DNA from: Labia minor
Lineage: Eukaryota > Arthropoda > Insecta > Dermaptera > Spongiphoridae
Assembly: GCA_963082975.1 (NCBI GenBank)
Contig: OY720344.1
Location: 93,935,228-93,999,227, forward strand
Direction: 5' to 3'
DNA: 64,000 nt
The translations under genes and the position numbers were made by a program. Below, piece by piece: positions 12,300 through 26,200 of the stretch (the first letter of the stretch is position 1; each line of letters opens with the position of its first letter). The notes under the pieces are model-generated. The model did no database searches. It was not told the origin of the DNA and worked only from the letters and a program-made list of their open reading frames with translations.

Positions 12300-14040
12300 T
12301 TAAATTCAATTTTATATATCCATTAATTTATTTTTTTTAAATAAATGGTCATTATAATTTTAGAAATGGTTGTTTAAATTTTTTTTAAGTAAGTAAAATT
12401 GCCTTTATTATTTTAACCCAAAAATTACCATGTGAATATGGATTATTTTAGTATAAGTTATAATATATATTTTTAGATTATTATACTTTACTATATTATA
12501 TTCTTATTCTAATTTTAATATTATAATTTGCTCCGAAACAGCGTACACAGCTATAATTATATATTTTTAGATTATTATAATATATTATATTATATTATTA
12601 TTCTAAAATTGACATCAACGAAAGTTTTAATCAAAGAAGATACTAAAGTTATTTTAAAATGTATACTCCTTAATGAATAATTTAAAAAAAAGGAAAATAA
12701 TTTATTATTTATAAATTTTCAATCATTCTCTTGAAAAAAGTGATTTTATTATTCTATTTTTGTAACAAAATTATAACTATAATTAAAATATTTTTTTTAA
12801 TTTTATTAAAGTTCACCATATTAATATCATTAAAACTGTTCATTTTCTTTCTTAATTTAATACATAAGAATTTTTCTTGAAATGAGTTAGATAAGAGAGA
12901 TAAATAAGAAAAAGTGTGAAAAATAAATATTCATAGCACCTAGAATTCTCCCAAGATAATTGCTAAGAATAGATTGGAGAAAAAACAGAAGAAAGGTACG
13001 GGAGGGGCGAAGAGAAAAAATTTACGACCAAGGGTTAACGTGTTAGATGATAAAGCAATTAATTTCAGGGGTTGCGCATTAGTATTCAAAATTGTAGCCA
13101 AAATAAACTTGTGACGGATTCCATTTTTTTTCACAAGAGTTAAAAAGTCAATGAACTTCAAGGATGTTTGAATGAAAATGAAATCAGTGGGCTCCATCCC
13201 TATTCACTTTGTGTCAATCCGATTTGAAATGGTAGAAAATATTCTTATTTAGCAAAATCATATAGGGGCTGATGGCTTTTGTTTAATTATCGTTGTAGAG
13301 TTTTAAACTTGAATTAAAATGAATGGAATCTTTTATAATTCAATTTTAATTGGAAAATGATTTTAAAAATTAACAAAATATAGGAATTTTAATTAATAGC
13401 AATATATATATTTTATAAGAATAGATTTAATCTGATGAAATTAATAAAATTTAATTATAATTACATTAAATAAAAAGTATTATTACTAATCGTTCGAGAT
13501 ATTTTCAACCAAATTAGATTAATATTAAAAAAATGTCAATTTATTCAAGTCTACACATACATTTTATAATTATAAAATTAGACAGATGTAAATATTTTCA
13601 TTTTAGCCTATAATAATCTTATAATTGAAATTTATATTTATATACATATTATATATCAAAATTATATTCTATTTTTATTAATAATAATTTTATTAATTCT
13701 ACTCAATATAATAAGTGAATGTTTCTATTTTAGTAACGGTAGTGAAAAATCTTATAAATGCAACATCCATATCCTCCCCCCATCCAAATCCTATCTTATA
13801 ATAATTCCCTTCTATATCTACTTTTATGTGGTCAGGAGATCTTTTTCTTATTTGTTTCTTATAAAAAAATTTTCACTAATCTTTCTTCACCTATTCAAGT
13901 CATACCCATATAATACACTACAGGATAATAATTCTTTCAAAGTTTATTATGTTCATATAATATAAAATATATAATTAAATAAAGATTATTATGATAATAG
14001 TTTAATTAGTTCAAATAATAAAAATGGTTTATTTTTTGAA
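12300..14040. other. AT-rich intron, nothing recognised
   Basis: No exon or transposon terminus identified. It ends at the acceptor of the first visible neuroligin exon. Confidence 0.5.
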
Positions 14041-14044
14041 ATAG

Positions 14045-14286
14045 GTATCTCGGAGTTCCTTATGCATCTCCACCGGTCGGCTCCGGACGTTTCATGCCCC
14101 CAGGGAGTCCTCAACCCTGGTCCGGAGTTCGAAAGGCGGATCGTTTTTCACCAGTATGTCCACAAAGGCTGCCACCAAGGGACAATGTCCTCCCGGGTCG
14201 TCGCAGATACTTAGAAAGACTTATACAAAATTTGGACACCCAAGATGAGGATTGTCTTTATTTGAACATCTATGCTCCAGCACAAG
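14045..14286 (+). CDS. Nlg: Neuroligin exon 1 of window (N-terminal esterase-fold region)
   Basis: Acceptor AG at 14043-14044; the first base completes a split codon, then [16 protein letters not shown] and later [10 protein letters not shown] and [11 protein letters not shown] follow. These are signature motifs near the start of the cholinesterase-like fold. The Cys in PVCPQ and in EDCLYLN are the pair that forms the first conserved disulfide loop in this family. The donor GTAAG begins at 14287, phase 1. The exon starts in the middle of the domain, so an upstream exon carrying the signal peptide and first beta strands must exist. I saw no convincing candidate in 1-14044. Confidence 0.93.
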
Positions 14287-17200
14287 GTAAGATTAATACT
14301 CTAATACCCAGTATTTTGATATAGAAAATAAACATTTGTTTAAAGATTTCAATATTCATTTGTTCAAATCCAATCTATTTTTAATGTTTTGATTACCCAT
14401 CAAAAATATTTGAAAAATAATTTTAATTAATTTTAATAGTTAAAACTCTAAAATAATATAGAAATGGTTGATACTAAGAATTAAGTTAGCTCATTTAGTT
14501 ATTTAAGTATAAAAATGTATTGAACTGTTCTTTTTCGACCTTAATTGAGATTACCTGACCAGCAACAGTAATAATTAGCATTAATATAGCAATTTTGATA
14601 CCTTGTAAACTATTTTAAAATTAAGTTAAAAATATGAACCAATTTTGTATTAAGTGATTCAGAAATGAAAAAAGTAAATTCGAATAGAACTAATTTCCTG
14701 CAATGCTTATAGGATCCGTGAAAAGTTTTATAAGTATTTTGGCATATCCTGACATATTCTATACTGGTAAGATTAATTTTCATATTAAAAGATTAAAATA
14801 TTTTTCACTTTATTACTATAATTTTTTTAATAAATTTATTCAATTAAATGAAGATAAATACATGAAATTATTTAAAGGTATATTTTTACATTTGTTTTCG
14901 ATGTCTATTTTTGTTCCTCATCTAAACTACTTCACATTTTCTATTTGCCAAGCTCTCTATTCTTTTCACATTGTAAATATTAATTCGTATCGTTGTTTTT
15001 CTCTCGCTTTGTTTTAATATAGAGTATTTATTTTCAATTTGTCTGCCTCTTCAGTTGTCTAAGTTGACTGTTTTGGTGTCTTTGTGAGAATCGGATTCTC
15101 TGGCAACACGTGGAAGATTCGTGAGAGTGGAAAACGTCGAGCGAAAGGGGGGGAGAACGAATGTCTCTGTTAAAACATTTTTATTTTTAGTATTTCGAGA
15201 TGCTTCTCACAAACAGATAGACAGATAAATTGCTAAATTAATAAATGAAAACTATCGGTCGGAATGGAACAGACAAAAAGCTTCAAGTTGTCCCCGACGT
15301 TTTTCATTCTCAGAATTTTAAAAATAAGCCAAAAGAATTTTTAGATTAATAAAATTAGTCATGAACCAAATTAGGTAATTGGAGAGATAATTATAATATA
15401 AAGAGATGCATGACAAAGGACTTGTCAATTCCAATTTAATAAGAATTAATTTAAATTTTCTTCTCATTTAATTTTGACAACATCAATTTAGAATAATGAT
15501 TACCTAGATCAATTTTTTTTATTATCTATTTATTCTATCAATAAAACAATTCTGCAGGTTGTATTATATGGTTGAGGCATGGTCTATGACCCTGGGAGAT
15601 GAGAGTAGATTCAGAGTATTTGGGAATAGCATTCTTTGAAGTATTTATGGGTCAAAGAAAGATGAGTTAAGCGGGGAATGGCGAAGACTGCATAACAAGA
15701 AATTGCATGACCTCTACGCATCTTCAGTCATAGTTAGGGAAGATCGAGAAGGCTGCGATGGGCAGGGCACGTGGCTAGAATGGGAGAGGAAAGAATGACG
15801 ACAAATATATTGGTGAGAAGACCGATTGGAATACCAAGGATGCAGTGGGAGGACAATGTAGGAAGAGACTTGAAAGAGATGGGAGAAGGTAGAAGTTGGA
15901 TTGGTGTAGCTCAGTGTAGGGACTCTTGGAGAAATGTGGATGTTTCGTCCAAGAACTTTCGAGTTCCGCAGAGCCTTCTATGAATTGATGGCGTCACGCA
16001 GTTCGATAGTTCTTGGTCTCAACCATACATCCATCCCTTATACCTTTTTTATCCTGAGCTATCTTTATTATTTATTATCTTCTTTTATTTCCCTCAAATC
16101 TACGATTGTATTATCAGACTCTGGTACACCAGACGTTTCTCAATTTGTTGTCTTATTAACAAATTTTTAGTGAATATTTCCTTTCCTACTGCTGTCCCAA
16201 TCCCCATCCCAACTTTCTAAAATTAATTGTTCGGAGATAGATAGAGCTCATTTATTGTAATTCCTCATTTTGTAATATTTCCATTCTTTTTTCTTACTAT
16301 CTTGAAATTAATCTTGCCCTTCAAAGTCATGAACCTCTCTTCACATCTAATACCGATAAAATATTAATTTCAAAAATATTTTAAATAGAATATAAAAGTT
16401 ATATATAAATTGGTAAATTTGTTATATGATATTAGAAAGTTATTATTATATTATTATTACATACATTATTAAAAGGGTTCTAATGACATTTATCGTGATA
16501 CGCCCTTAATAATATACTTTATTTATATATGAGAATTTATCTTGTGTGTCCAGTTATTCAAATTGGATCACCCATTTGATATGAATAACTTTTTTTTACA
16601 GAAATGGAGAGATGATTAATGTCCAATAAATAAATAAGATATATCAAAATTTATAATAATATTTTTTATTCTGTAAAATTTTAAAATATTTTTAGAAGAC
16701 TCCTAAAAGAATCCTATAAACCATTTAAATAATAAATAAAACAAATGTAAAGACAATAAAAGAGAAGTTCACGAGAATGTAAAGTATGTGTTTATAAATT
16801 TCCAACCAGTGCTCTATTTTCATGCGTAAAGGATAATAATAATAATCGTAATAGTACAAATATCCAGGCTAAGCTGTTTCCTTATTGGTTTCCTCACTGG
16901 TTTCCGTCTCCAGTACCCATACGTTATTTCCATTCTCTCCCTCTCTCTGGTTTTCATTTGGTGATGTAACCTTATTCCTTAACGTGTCATTAATTCCTTC
17001 ACCGGCATATAATATTTTCATATATTTAGTATATTCAAAAAAAAAAAAAAAAAAAAAAACGAAAGTGATAAAAATATTCCCGTTGAAAAGTAATAACCCG
17101 GAAAATGATTATTTGTTTCGCTTGAGTCCCGGAGAAAGAGATCAGATCAAAAATATCCTTGGTTGGCAAATGAATATTCATTAGTTAATTGGTTAAATGA

Positions 17201-20200
17201 AACTAAAGTATTAAAGTATATATAAAAGAGCGCCTTTTTGATTCGGATAAATTGATTTTGAAATAATTTATTCATGGTGTCCTTTAAAGTAACGAGATGA
17301 ATGAAACCAAATTATTAAGATCAAACGTCTAAAAAAAGAATAACAAAACTTTTTTTTTCAAATAAAATTTAATATTATTATAAAGATTAAATTTGCTATA
17401 CTGACTGATTGTATCATAATTATTTAATAGACCACATATTTATATATTATTTTTTTGAGATATTTTTTTTTTTTGAGTTATTTATATGTACTTAATAATC
17501 GAATCAAATTTTTTGTAAGTAGTTATTTTTTCTATTTTTATATTATATGGAAAATAAGAATTTTGGTAAAATTAATTATGGTAATACTAATAATAATAAT
17601 CTTAAATCAAAAGAATATAACAATTATATAAATTTTCTTCAACGATAAAAGAATCAACGGTAAACAAAGATAAATTTCGAAATTAAAAAATAAAAGATCA
17701 TTTGGAAAGATAAAAATAGTCATCTATCTCTAGTAGACTTTTCAGGTTAGTTCTGAAATCACCAACGTCAAACTTATTTATTACCTGTTGGCTAATCGAC
17801 CGTTTCAGTTTCAGACCAAATCAATTAGTATTTGAATGGAAACCAATTCTTTGGTTGATAGAAAAGACTTTATTCCTGTCATCGATGTGGTTCACGTAAA
17901 ATGATCGATACGAATCTTCTCTCTTCCTTCTGCTTTCTACTTCACTTTTGAATTTTTTTTTTCTTTCTTATTTTTTCTTTTTTTTTATATAATGTAAATG
18001 AATTAAACTTGATCGTTTGCCAAATTACACAAATACACACAATCTTTTGGCTAAAAGCCCTCCGAAAAAGATATCGTTAAGAGCGTAAAGAAGGAGTAAA
18101 AAGATTTTTGATGAAACAAAGCTAAAGAGAGGCCAATCTGTAAGATACGGAATCGTTTTTGTCCCTTTGTCCTTTCCAAAATAAACAATTCATCTTTAAG
18201 CTCTTAGAAATGATACTCGCCTGGTTAAACCATGAAAGGGCAATAGACAAATTGCGATGAATTTTGAAAAATAAATACAATACACAAAAATTATAATAAA
18301 TATTTTAATATAGAAGTTAATTTTAATTATAAACAGGAAAAAAAATACTGTAATTAGAATGATTTAAAATTGTAAGAGTGAATTATTTTTTTGTAGAAGA
18401 AAACGAAAGGGCATTAATTTAATAATCAAAATACATATTGTAAGAGAATAAAAATACTAATAAAAGAAGGCATGTGAACTCTTTTAGAACAATTACCTTG
18501 AATGAAATTGAGTTATAGAAGCAAGAAAAAAAAACTTTCTTTATGATTCAAAGTGTGAGAGTAAAAAAATAAAAATGAATAAAAAGACGACTGTATTTAA
18601 GATAATTGCAACTTTTAATTAATAAAAATCACTCCTCAAAGAAGGAATTATTCTAAATAATACTTTTTTGTTGCTTTTAAAGGGAAAATTTCATATTCTT
18701 AATAAAAAGAAATTTAATAATTGTATGTTCCCTTTATCTAAATAATTTCAATTTATGGGGAAGGGTGGTTTCTATTCTTAAGTCATATCCTCCAAAACTT
18801 ATTGAATTGAATTAACAAATACTTTTAAAAAATTTTATTGGAATTATATATGACACGATGTAATTGATAATATTATAATTTTCATAATATTCATTTTAAA
18901 AATTAATTTGAGGTATACATTTATTCTATATATTACTAATCTGCGTCGGTATCTGTCTGTCAGTGAAGTCATTCTTATCAAAATATGACAATTGATTCTA
19001 TTTAACTTAAGAAAATATTATAATTATAAGAATATTATATATATATATTTAAGTTATTTAAAATATTAATTAAATAATATCATAATAATATTTCAACTAA
19101 ACTTCTGTCTCCCATCCTAATCATCAAACTATAGTAAAGTGTAATAGTAAATTGTTAATTTTAAAATATTTATTTATTTTATTTATTCATTCACTTGTTT
19201 GTAAAAAAAATGTATATACTATTATATAAGACAATATACAATATTATTTTATTTCTAATAAAATCTATTTGAATATGCAAGTATATGTAGTAAATAAATA
19301 TCAATTTTAGTTTTTGATTTGTAATTAAAACACAAAACCTAACTTGATTATTTATATTTTACACGCTTTTATTTAGTTTCACTCCGTGTCCTATAGTCAA
19401 ATCTTGCAAGGTGAATTTGATCCACATCTCAATGTTCGAATGAGCTGAAATTTTGCATACATATGTAACTCCGATGACAATACAATATTCAGTATCTTCC
19501 CAGGTCATAAGTGATCTCGAAGGTATTATCTATATATTTAATACGATAGTGTCCGTCTGTACGCAAAAAACTCCAGAGCCTAAACTACAGGGAGTAAGGT
19601 AACCAAATTTTTCTGAGGTGAAGGGTACCTCAAATGATGAAAAATAAAAAAGAAATTAGAATCTTGGGTAACTCCTGAGCTGAGCTGCGGGTGTTCCATT
19701 TTCCAGAAATATATATAAAGGAGAGTGTTTGTATGTATGTAATTTGTTTACTTTTTTGCTGTCATAGAAACAGATATATATATATATAATTAGAATCTCT
19801 CTCTCTCTCTCCCTCTATTTAAAATTTTAAAAAATGGAGTGTTCTAGCCAAATTAAGAAATTTAAATTACTTAAGCAACATTGATAGGTAAATGAATTGG
19901 ACTAGAAGAGGAGACATGTGATTAGAGAAATTGGGGAAAAATCAACCGAAATGTAATTAAACAAAAAAATTCAAGAATTATGATACGGATACGACTTACA
20001 TACAATTAACATACAAAATGTAGAATTTGAAAAAGTATAAATATTTAAATACTTAAGATCTCTAATCACGAAGGATAATAATATTCGAGAAGAATTTAAA
20101 TCGACGTTGTAATTGAGTAACGCCTGTTATTATGAGTAAAGGGGCTTATCTCATCAAGGAGGATCAAAATTAAAATATATAAAACAATTATTTTTCAAGT

Positions 20201-23200
20201 TGATCGATGACTAGGGTGACCATATTTCGAAAACACCAAACCGGGACAAACGGTATACCTTTTTTTTAGAACTAAATTGAAAAAAAAATTACGAAATGTC
20301 CTAAATATTAAAAAAACGGGACAGTAGGGTGTCCCGAAGACATTTTTGGGACAGAGCACCTAAAGACGGGACGTTTGGTCACCCTATCGATGACTCTGGG
20401 AGACGAGAGTAGATTTAGAGTATTTGTGAGATTAATATTGTTCGCAGCATTTATAGGCCAAAAGAAGATGAGGTCACAGGGGGATGGCGGAGATGGCATA
20501 ACGAGAAATAATGTCCAGATATAGTTAAGGTTATAAAATCAAGAAGGCTGGGATGGGAAGGGGACGTGGTTGGAATTGGAGAAACTAGAAATTGGGAGAA
20601 ACCGATTGGGAAACATCCGGTGGAAGACCAAGGACCAAGGTGGGTGGACAATGAAGGAAGGGACATGGGAGAGATGGGACAGGGTAGGATTTGGTCGTAG
20701 TTCAGGATAGGGACGCTTAGAGAAATGTGGATGCTGCGGCTAAGAACTTTCGAAAACTGTACAGAGTTAGATAAATACAATAATAATATATAATTAATTT
20801 ACTGATTAAATTAAAATATATTTTACAAGAAAACAAATACATGTCTTATCTACTTATACTGATTGAAACAAAATGGATGAAAACCTTTTACATACAGACT
20901 TTCAACCAAATACTATGTATCACTCGGGGGTACAGGGGGCGGAGCCCCCGTCTAGGTGTGAAGAGCGCCGAAGGCGCTCGGAGCAGCTAGTTAATTAATT
21001 AATATATAACAGTTTATATTAATATATAATATTGAAAAATAGTAATTATCTATAAATATATATATATATTTAATTTTTTCAAAAACCTTATAAAATGTAA
21101 ATTTGATAAAAATCCTGAAATGATATATGTTATATATGATATATTTTTCATAGGTATATATAACTTATGTTGTTATTAGATTAGCTCCATATGATTTGGA
21201 AATTTAAGAAAAAATAGTTTAAAAATCCCCAAAATAAGTCTCAGTTAATTCTAATTAAAAAACTTGATTTAACTATTTTTATATTTTACTAAAATAAGTT
21301 ATTTTCATAAAAAATTTTTGTCAAGACTAAAAATTAAGAAATAAAAAAAATATTTTAAAAACACGCTTTTATTTAAATGCACTAAAAAGGAGAAAATAAT
21401 TTCTCCACACACACCACGATTTTCATACAATTAATTATATCTAAAAAATTAAAGCGTGGGCGCCAAACATGTAGGTAAAAGAAAAGAATACGAAGAACAT
21501 TTCATTGTATATGCACAAACCTTTCTGTATTTTTTTTTCTTTTTCACTATACTTGATAACTATGTCTATTTGGAGTAGAATTTGATTTTTTCCCTGCATG
21601 TTTGGCGTCCACGCTTTATTTTCTAAATATGATTAATTGTAGGGAAATCGAGGTTTGTGTGGTTAAATTATTTTCTCCTTTTTAGTGCAATTAAATAAAA
21701 GCGTGTTTTTAAAAGTTTTTTTTATAATTTTTATAAATTATATTAATAAAAGCAACAAGCTCTTGATTTTAAATTTTTAAAATTGTTTCTATTCTACTAT
21801 ATAATTTGTAAAGTCTTTTCCCATCTGACTTATTGATTAAATTTTAATATAAATAAACACTTCTAGGGGAATTTAAGTAGATACATTAAAATATATAACA
21901 TAAATACAAATATTAAATAGTATATTATTTTTTGTTGTTGTGAAAATGGTATTTCTATTTTCAAGTATAATTTTTGCTTGCCAACTTGACACAACATGAT
22001 TTGACATCTCCATTTCTATTTCAAGCCCATTCTTGAAATGCCATCTGTCAATTTCTATGCCGAGAACGATAAATCTCAAACTACTCGGCTTGCTTGAATT
22101 CTTCGTTTTTTTCCAACCATTTTGTTACATTTCCATATTCATGTTTTGATATTTTCTACTAATATATATATATATATATATTAATGATAAGAATATCGAA
22201 TTTGTTTTCAATTGTGGTGTTTCTAGAATAAAGATATTCAATATTTTTTTTATATTTAAATTTATAAAATTGTAATATTAATTTTAAGAAAATTTTAAAT
22301 TAATTAATTAAGTGTATGAGTTTAAAAAATATTTGGTTAAACATTTTTTTATTTTATTCGGGTACAGTAGATGAGGTAGATTAGTCTCCTACTACTAAAA
22401 AATTATTTTTCTGCCTTTTTATAAAAATCTAAAATTTATTTTAATTGAAAGAGAAAAATGATTCATAGAGACTGCTGCCCTTCCTAGATTGTGAATGATC
22501 ACTCATTTATATAATTTATATACTTACCTATATAGATTTAAGAAGTATTGTAACGAGAACTAATTAAAAATTGGAAGTTTTTTTCTGTTAATAAAAGAAA
22601 ATGTAGAGGAAGTTAATTAAAAAAGACCTCTTCCAGATATCCGGACAGATGACAATCAAAAGGGGAGCAAATCTAACCAATTAAACAAGCCCCAGAGGAA
22701 ATAAACAATAATTTTTTTTCATAAAAAAGTATTTCAAAAGAAACAAAATATATTTTTGAATTCATTCTATTCCTTTTTGATTCATTTTTTTTTTTATTCG
22801 CAATTTTTAATTATAATTTATTAAAATGTCTATTATTATTTGTTTATTATACATTTTACTTCTTTTTTTTTATTTAAAAATATATATGCATATATTAATA
22901 CGCTTTCGTCTGACAATCTATCATGTATCTTGTTTTTCAATGGATTTTTTTTTAAATTGTACACAATAACCTTAAGCTATATAAAGTTTACCAATTATTT
23001 ACGCCAGTGGTTCTTAAACTGTGGTCCGCGGACCCCTGGGGGTCCGCGAAGCCTTTACTGGGGGTCCGCGGTCCTCGGAAAAAAATCATCGTAAAAATAT
23101 ATACATATATAAATATTTAAAGTTCATTGTGTAACTATATCCTCCTAGAGAATTACGGCTATAATTTAATACTATTAATAATACTATTTTATTTTATTAA

Positions 23201-26200
23201 ATTGATAATTATGTCAATTAATTTTTTGTGAATAAATAAACATATATAAAAAACTATATATAAAATTTGAATTTTCATCCATTCATTCATTTAAAATCAT
23301 TTTTCGATTGTTCCTTTAAAATAACCCCTCTTAGGGGCTCGGAAGGGGAGGCATATAAGGGAATTTTCTTTCACTTTGTTATTGGGGAAAACCAGGGGAG
23401 GGGACAGTCTTACCCGGAAAAACCCAAATTGTCAGCGTCCACTCTGGGGTTTTAAACAGTTTTAAAGCAAATGTTAATTATAAGTTCATTTCTCAACGAG
23501 TTGTATCTTTAAATTATTTTTATTAATGTTAATTATAAGTTCATTTCTCAACGAGTTGTATCTTTAAATTATTTTTATTAATTTAATTAATTATAATTAA
23601 ATTATAGCTAATAATAGTTTATTATAGCTAATAATTTTTTTTAATTTTTAGTGTAATTTGCATGATCATTATTTTATAAAAACACTAAACACATTTTGCA
23701 ATTTCCCAGAAAGGCTGTTTTTGAGAGTAAGTATAAGTTAGTTTTATGAATAAAAAATATTTATTTTAATAATATTTTAGAATCAAATTACGAAATTAAT
23801 AATATTTTAGAATCAAATTACGAAATATATTTATTATATAAATTAATATTCATTTAAAATGATATTAAATCATTTATTTAAAATGATTTAAAACATTTAT
23901 TAAAATCATATTAAAACATAGCTAGTAAATAATAATTCGTTATATTTATATTATATTTATATTATATTTATATTATTGTAGTTCAATGTTAATAAATTAC
24001 TCCATAAAATGGATCGTTGGCTACAAACTGGTTCAACACAGAAACGGAAAGAATCAGATGATGAGGCATCAACAGCAAACTCTACCAAGAAACGCAAAAC
24101 TAGAAAATATTCGGATGATTATTTATCATTTGGATTTACTTATATTTGCAACAATGATGTGGAAAGACCAGTCTGCGTTCTATGTCAGGAAAGTTTATCC
24201 AATGAAAGTATGAAACCTGCTAATCTCAGACGTCATTTACAAACAAAGCACAGCGAGCATGTTAGTAAGTCTATCGAATTTTTTAAAATGAAAAAAGAAG
24301 AACTTAATTCAAGTCAGAAATTGATGGTAAAGACGGGATCTGGTGGTATGAGTAAGAAAGCAGTAATGGCATCATATGAAGTAGCTCTACTTATTGCTAA
24401 AGCAGGAAAGCCGCATAATATAGCAGAGCAATTAATTCTTCCTGCTACAAAAGTAATTACAAATATAATGTTAGGAACTAAAGCAGCAAACGATATAAAT
24501 TTGATTTCATTATCAAATGATACGGTTAAGAATAGGATTGAAGACATGTCATGTAATATAAAAGAAGAATTAATATCGAGAGTGCGCAAAAGTCACTATT
24601 ACTCATTACAATTGGATGAAAGTACTGATGTCACTAATAATGCCAATTTGTTAGCTTTCATTAGATATGAGTTTGAAAATCAAATACAAGAAGATGTATT
24701 GTTTTGTGATTCACTACCTTCACGAACGACAGCTAATGACATATTTAACAGTTTGAATAATTTTATAACCGAAAATGAAATAGAGTGGCCAAAATGTGTT
24801 GGAATTTGCACTGATGGTGCTCGTGCAATGTCAGGTACAAGAACTGGATTGATTGCTCTTATTAAAAATGTTGCGCCTCAGGTTGTTTGGAATCATTGCT
24901 GCATTCACAGAGAATCATTAGCAGCCAAAAATATGTCACCAGATTTGAAAAGAACATTAGACGAAGTAGTTAAAATTGTCAATTTCATTAAGGCTCGTCC
25001 ACTTAATTCCAGAGTTTTTAAAATTTTGTGTGAGGAAATGGGTAGTCAACATACACATTTATTATTACATACAGATGTACGTTGGTTGTCCCGCGGGAAA
25101 GTACTCATTCGCCTTTTTGAGCTTCGAGATGAAATACGATTGTTTTTAATAGATGCGCATTTTGAACTGACCGAATGTTTCAATGATTTTATCTGGTTAG
25201 CTAAGGTGGCTTACTTGACTGATATTTTTACAAAATTGAACGAACTTAATTTGAGCCTGCAAGGTACTGTTGTAAATATATTTAAAGTTGAAGATAAAAT
25301 AGAAGCAATGATTAAAAAAATCGACTTGTGGTCGAAACGCATCCAGAACGGTGTATATGAGTCTTTTCCAACTCTCAATGATTTCATAGAAAGCTCCAGT
25401 GAAAAATTGCTTAATCAAACGCGTCAATTATTTGTTGAACATTTAATTACTTTGAAAAGCAACTTCAGGAAGTATTTTTCTACTCCTGATCCTTGCAATA
25501 ACTGGATCAGAGATCCATTTAATATGGAAATTACAAATACTAAACATTTATCTGCACCTGAACAAGATATTCTCGTGGAATTATCATGTGATACAACTTA
25601 TAAACTAAAATTTAACAAAACTGAATTGAGCAACTTTTGGTTACTTCTCAGGTCAGATTATCCTGCGCTTGCAAATAAAGCACTTCAACACTTGATTCCA
25701 TTCTGCACAACATATTTATGCGAACAAGCTTTTTCGGTACTATTTTATATTAAGTCTAAATATAGAAACAAATTAAATGTAGAGCCGGATCTTAGATTAA
25801 AAGTTTCCAATATTAAGCCAGATATTGAGATTCTTGTTTCAAGAAAACAACTGCATACATCTCATTAAATATGTAAGTTATATTTAATGAGATAGATGCA
25901 GTTATTTTTTAAAATATTTCTTATTTAATATTTTCTGAAAAAAATTATAAAATATTTATATGAATTTAATGTAAGTACCCATTATAATTTGTGAGATTTG
26001 TTGCTATGACAATGTTTGTATTTTCTTTCTTCAATATTATAATTTCTAATAAAATGTGTTCTACAATATGCAAAAAAATCGTTATTCACCAATCACTGTT
26101 AGAAATATTCATCATATATCCTTGTCCTTATGAGATCGTAAGCCAGAAATTAATTAATAAAATGACGTAAAGTACCTAAAGTTGTGATGGGGGTCCGTCA

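Larger units (their letters stand above)
19529..20990 (+). mobile_element. Non-autonomous Helitron carrying a LINE fragment
   Basis: The 5' end TCTATATATTTAATACG starts right after host A (19528). The 3' end is a hairpin GAGCGCC-GAA-GGCGCTC (20963-20979), seven bases, then CTAG at 20987-20990, followed by host T. That is the Helitron signature: 5' TC, 3' hairpin plus CTRR, insertion between A and T, no target duplication. The uninterrupted site in the other repeat copy proves both ends. Inside are a (CT)n tract (about 19796-19815), a LINE 3' fragment (about 19985-20775) and a 175-bp hAT MITE. No Rep or helicase is encoded, so it would need enzymes from elsewhere. Confidence 0.88.
19361..21706 (+). 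mobile_element. ACACGC-ended repeat element, copy 1 (interrupted by a Helitron)
   Basis: Starts ACACGCTTTTATTTAG and ends AAATAAAAGCGTGT, so the ends are inverted repeats. The left part is 19361-19528 and the right part 20991-21706; the 1,462 bp between is the Helitron. Copy 2 on the - strand (29421-30563) runs straight across this point, with GTATTA|TTAATTAATTAAT uninterrupted. The right third is the foldback unit 21361-21706. Superfamily unknown; no coding capacity. Confidence 0.78.

Noticed and set aside
12940-13197. 85-codon frame on the - strand
   Set aside because: Composition and hydrophobic AT-rich residues are typical of random intronic frames.
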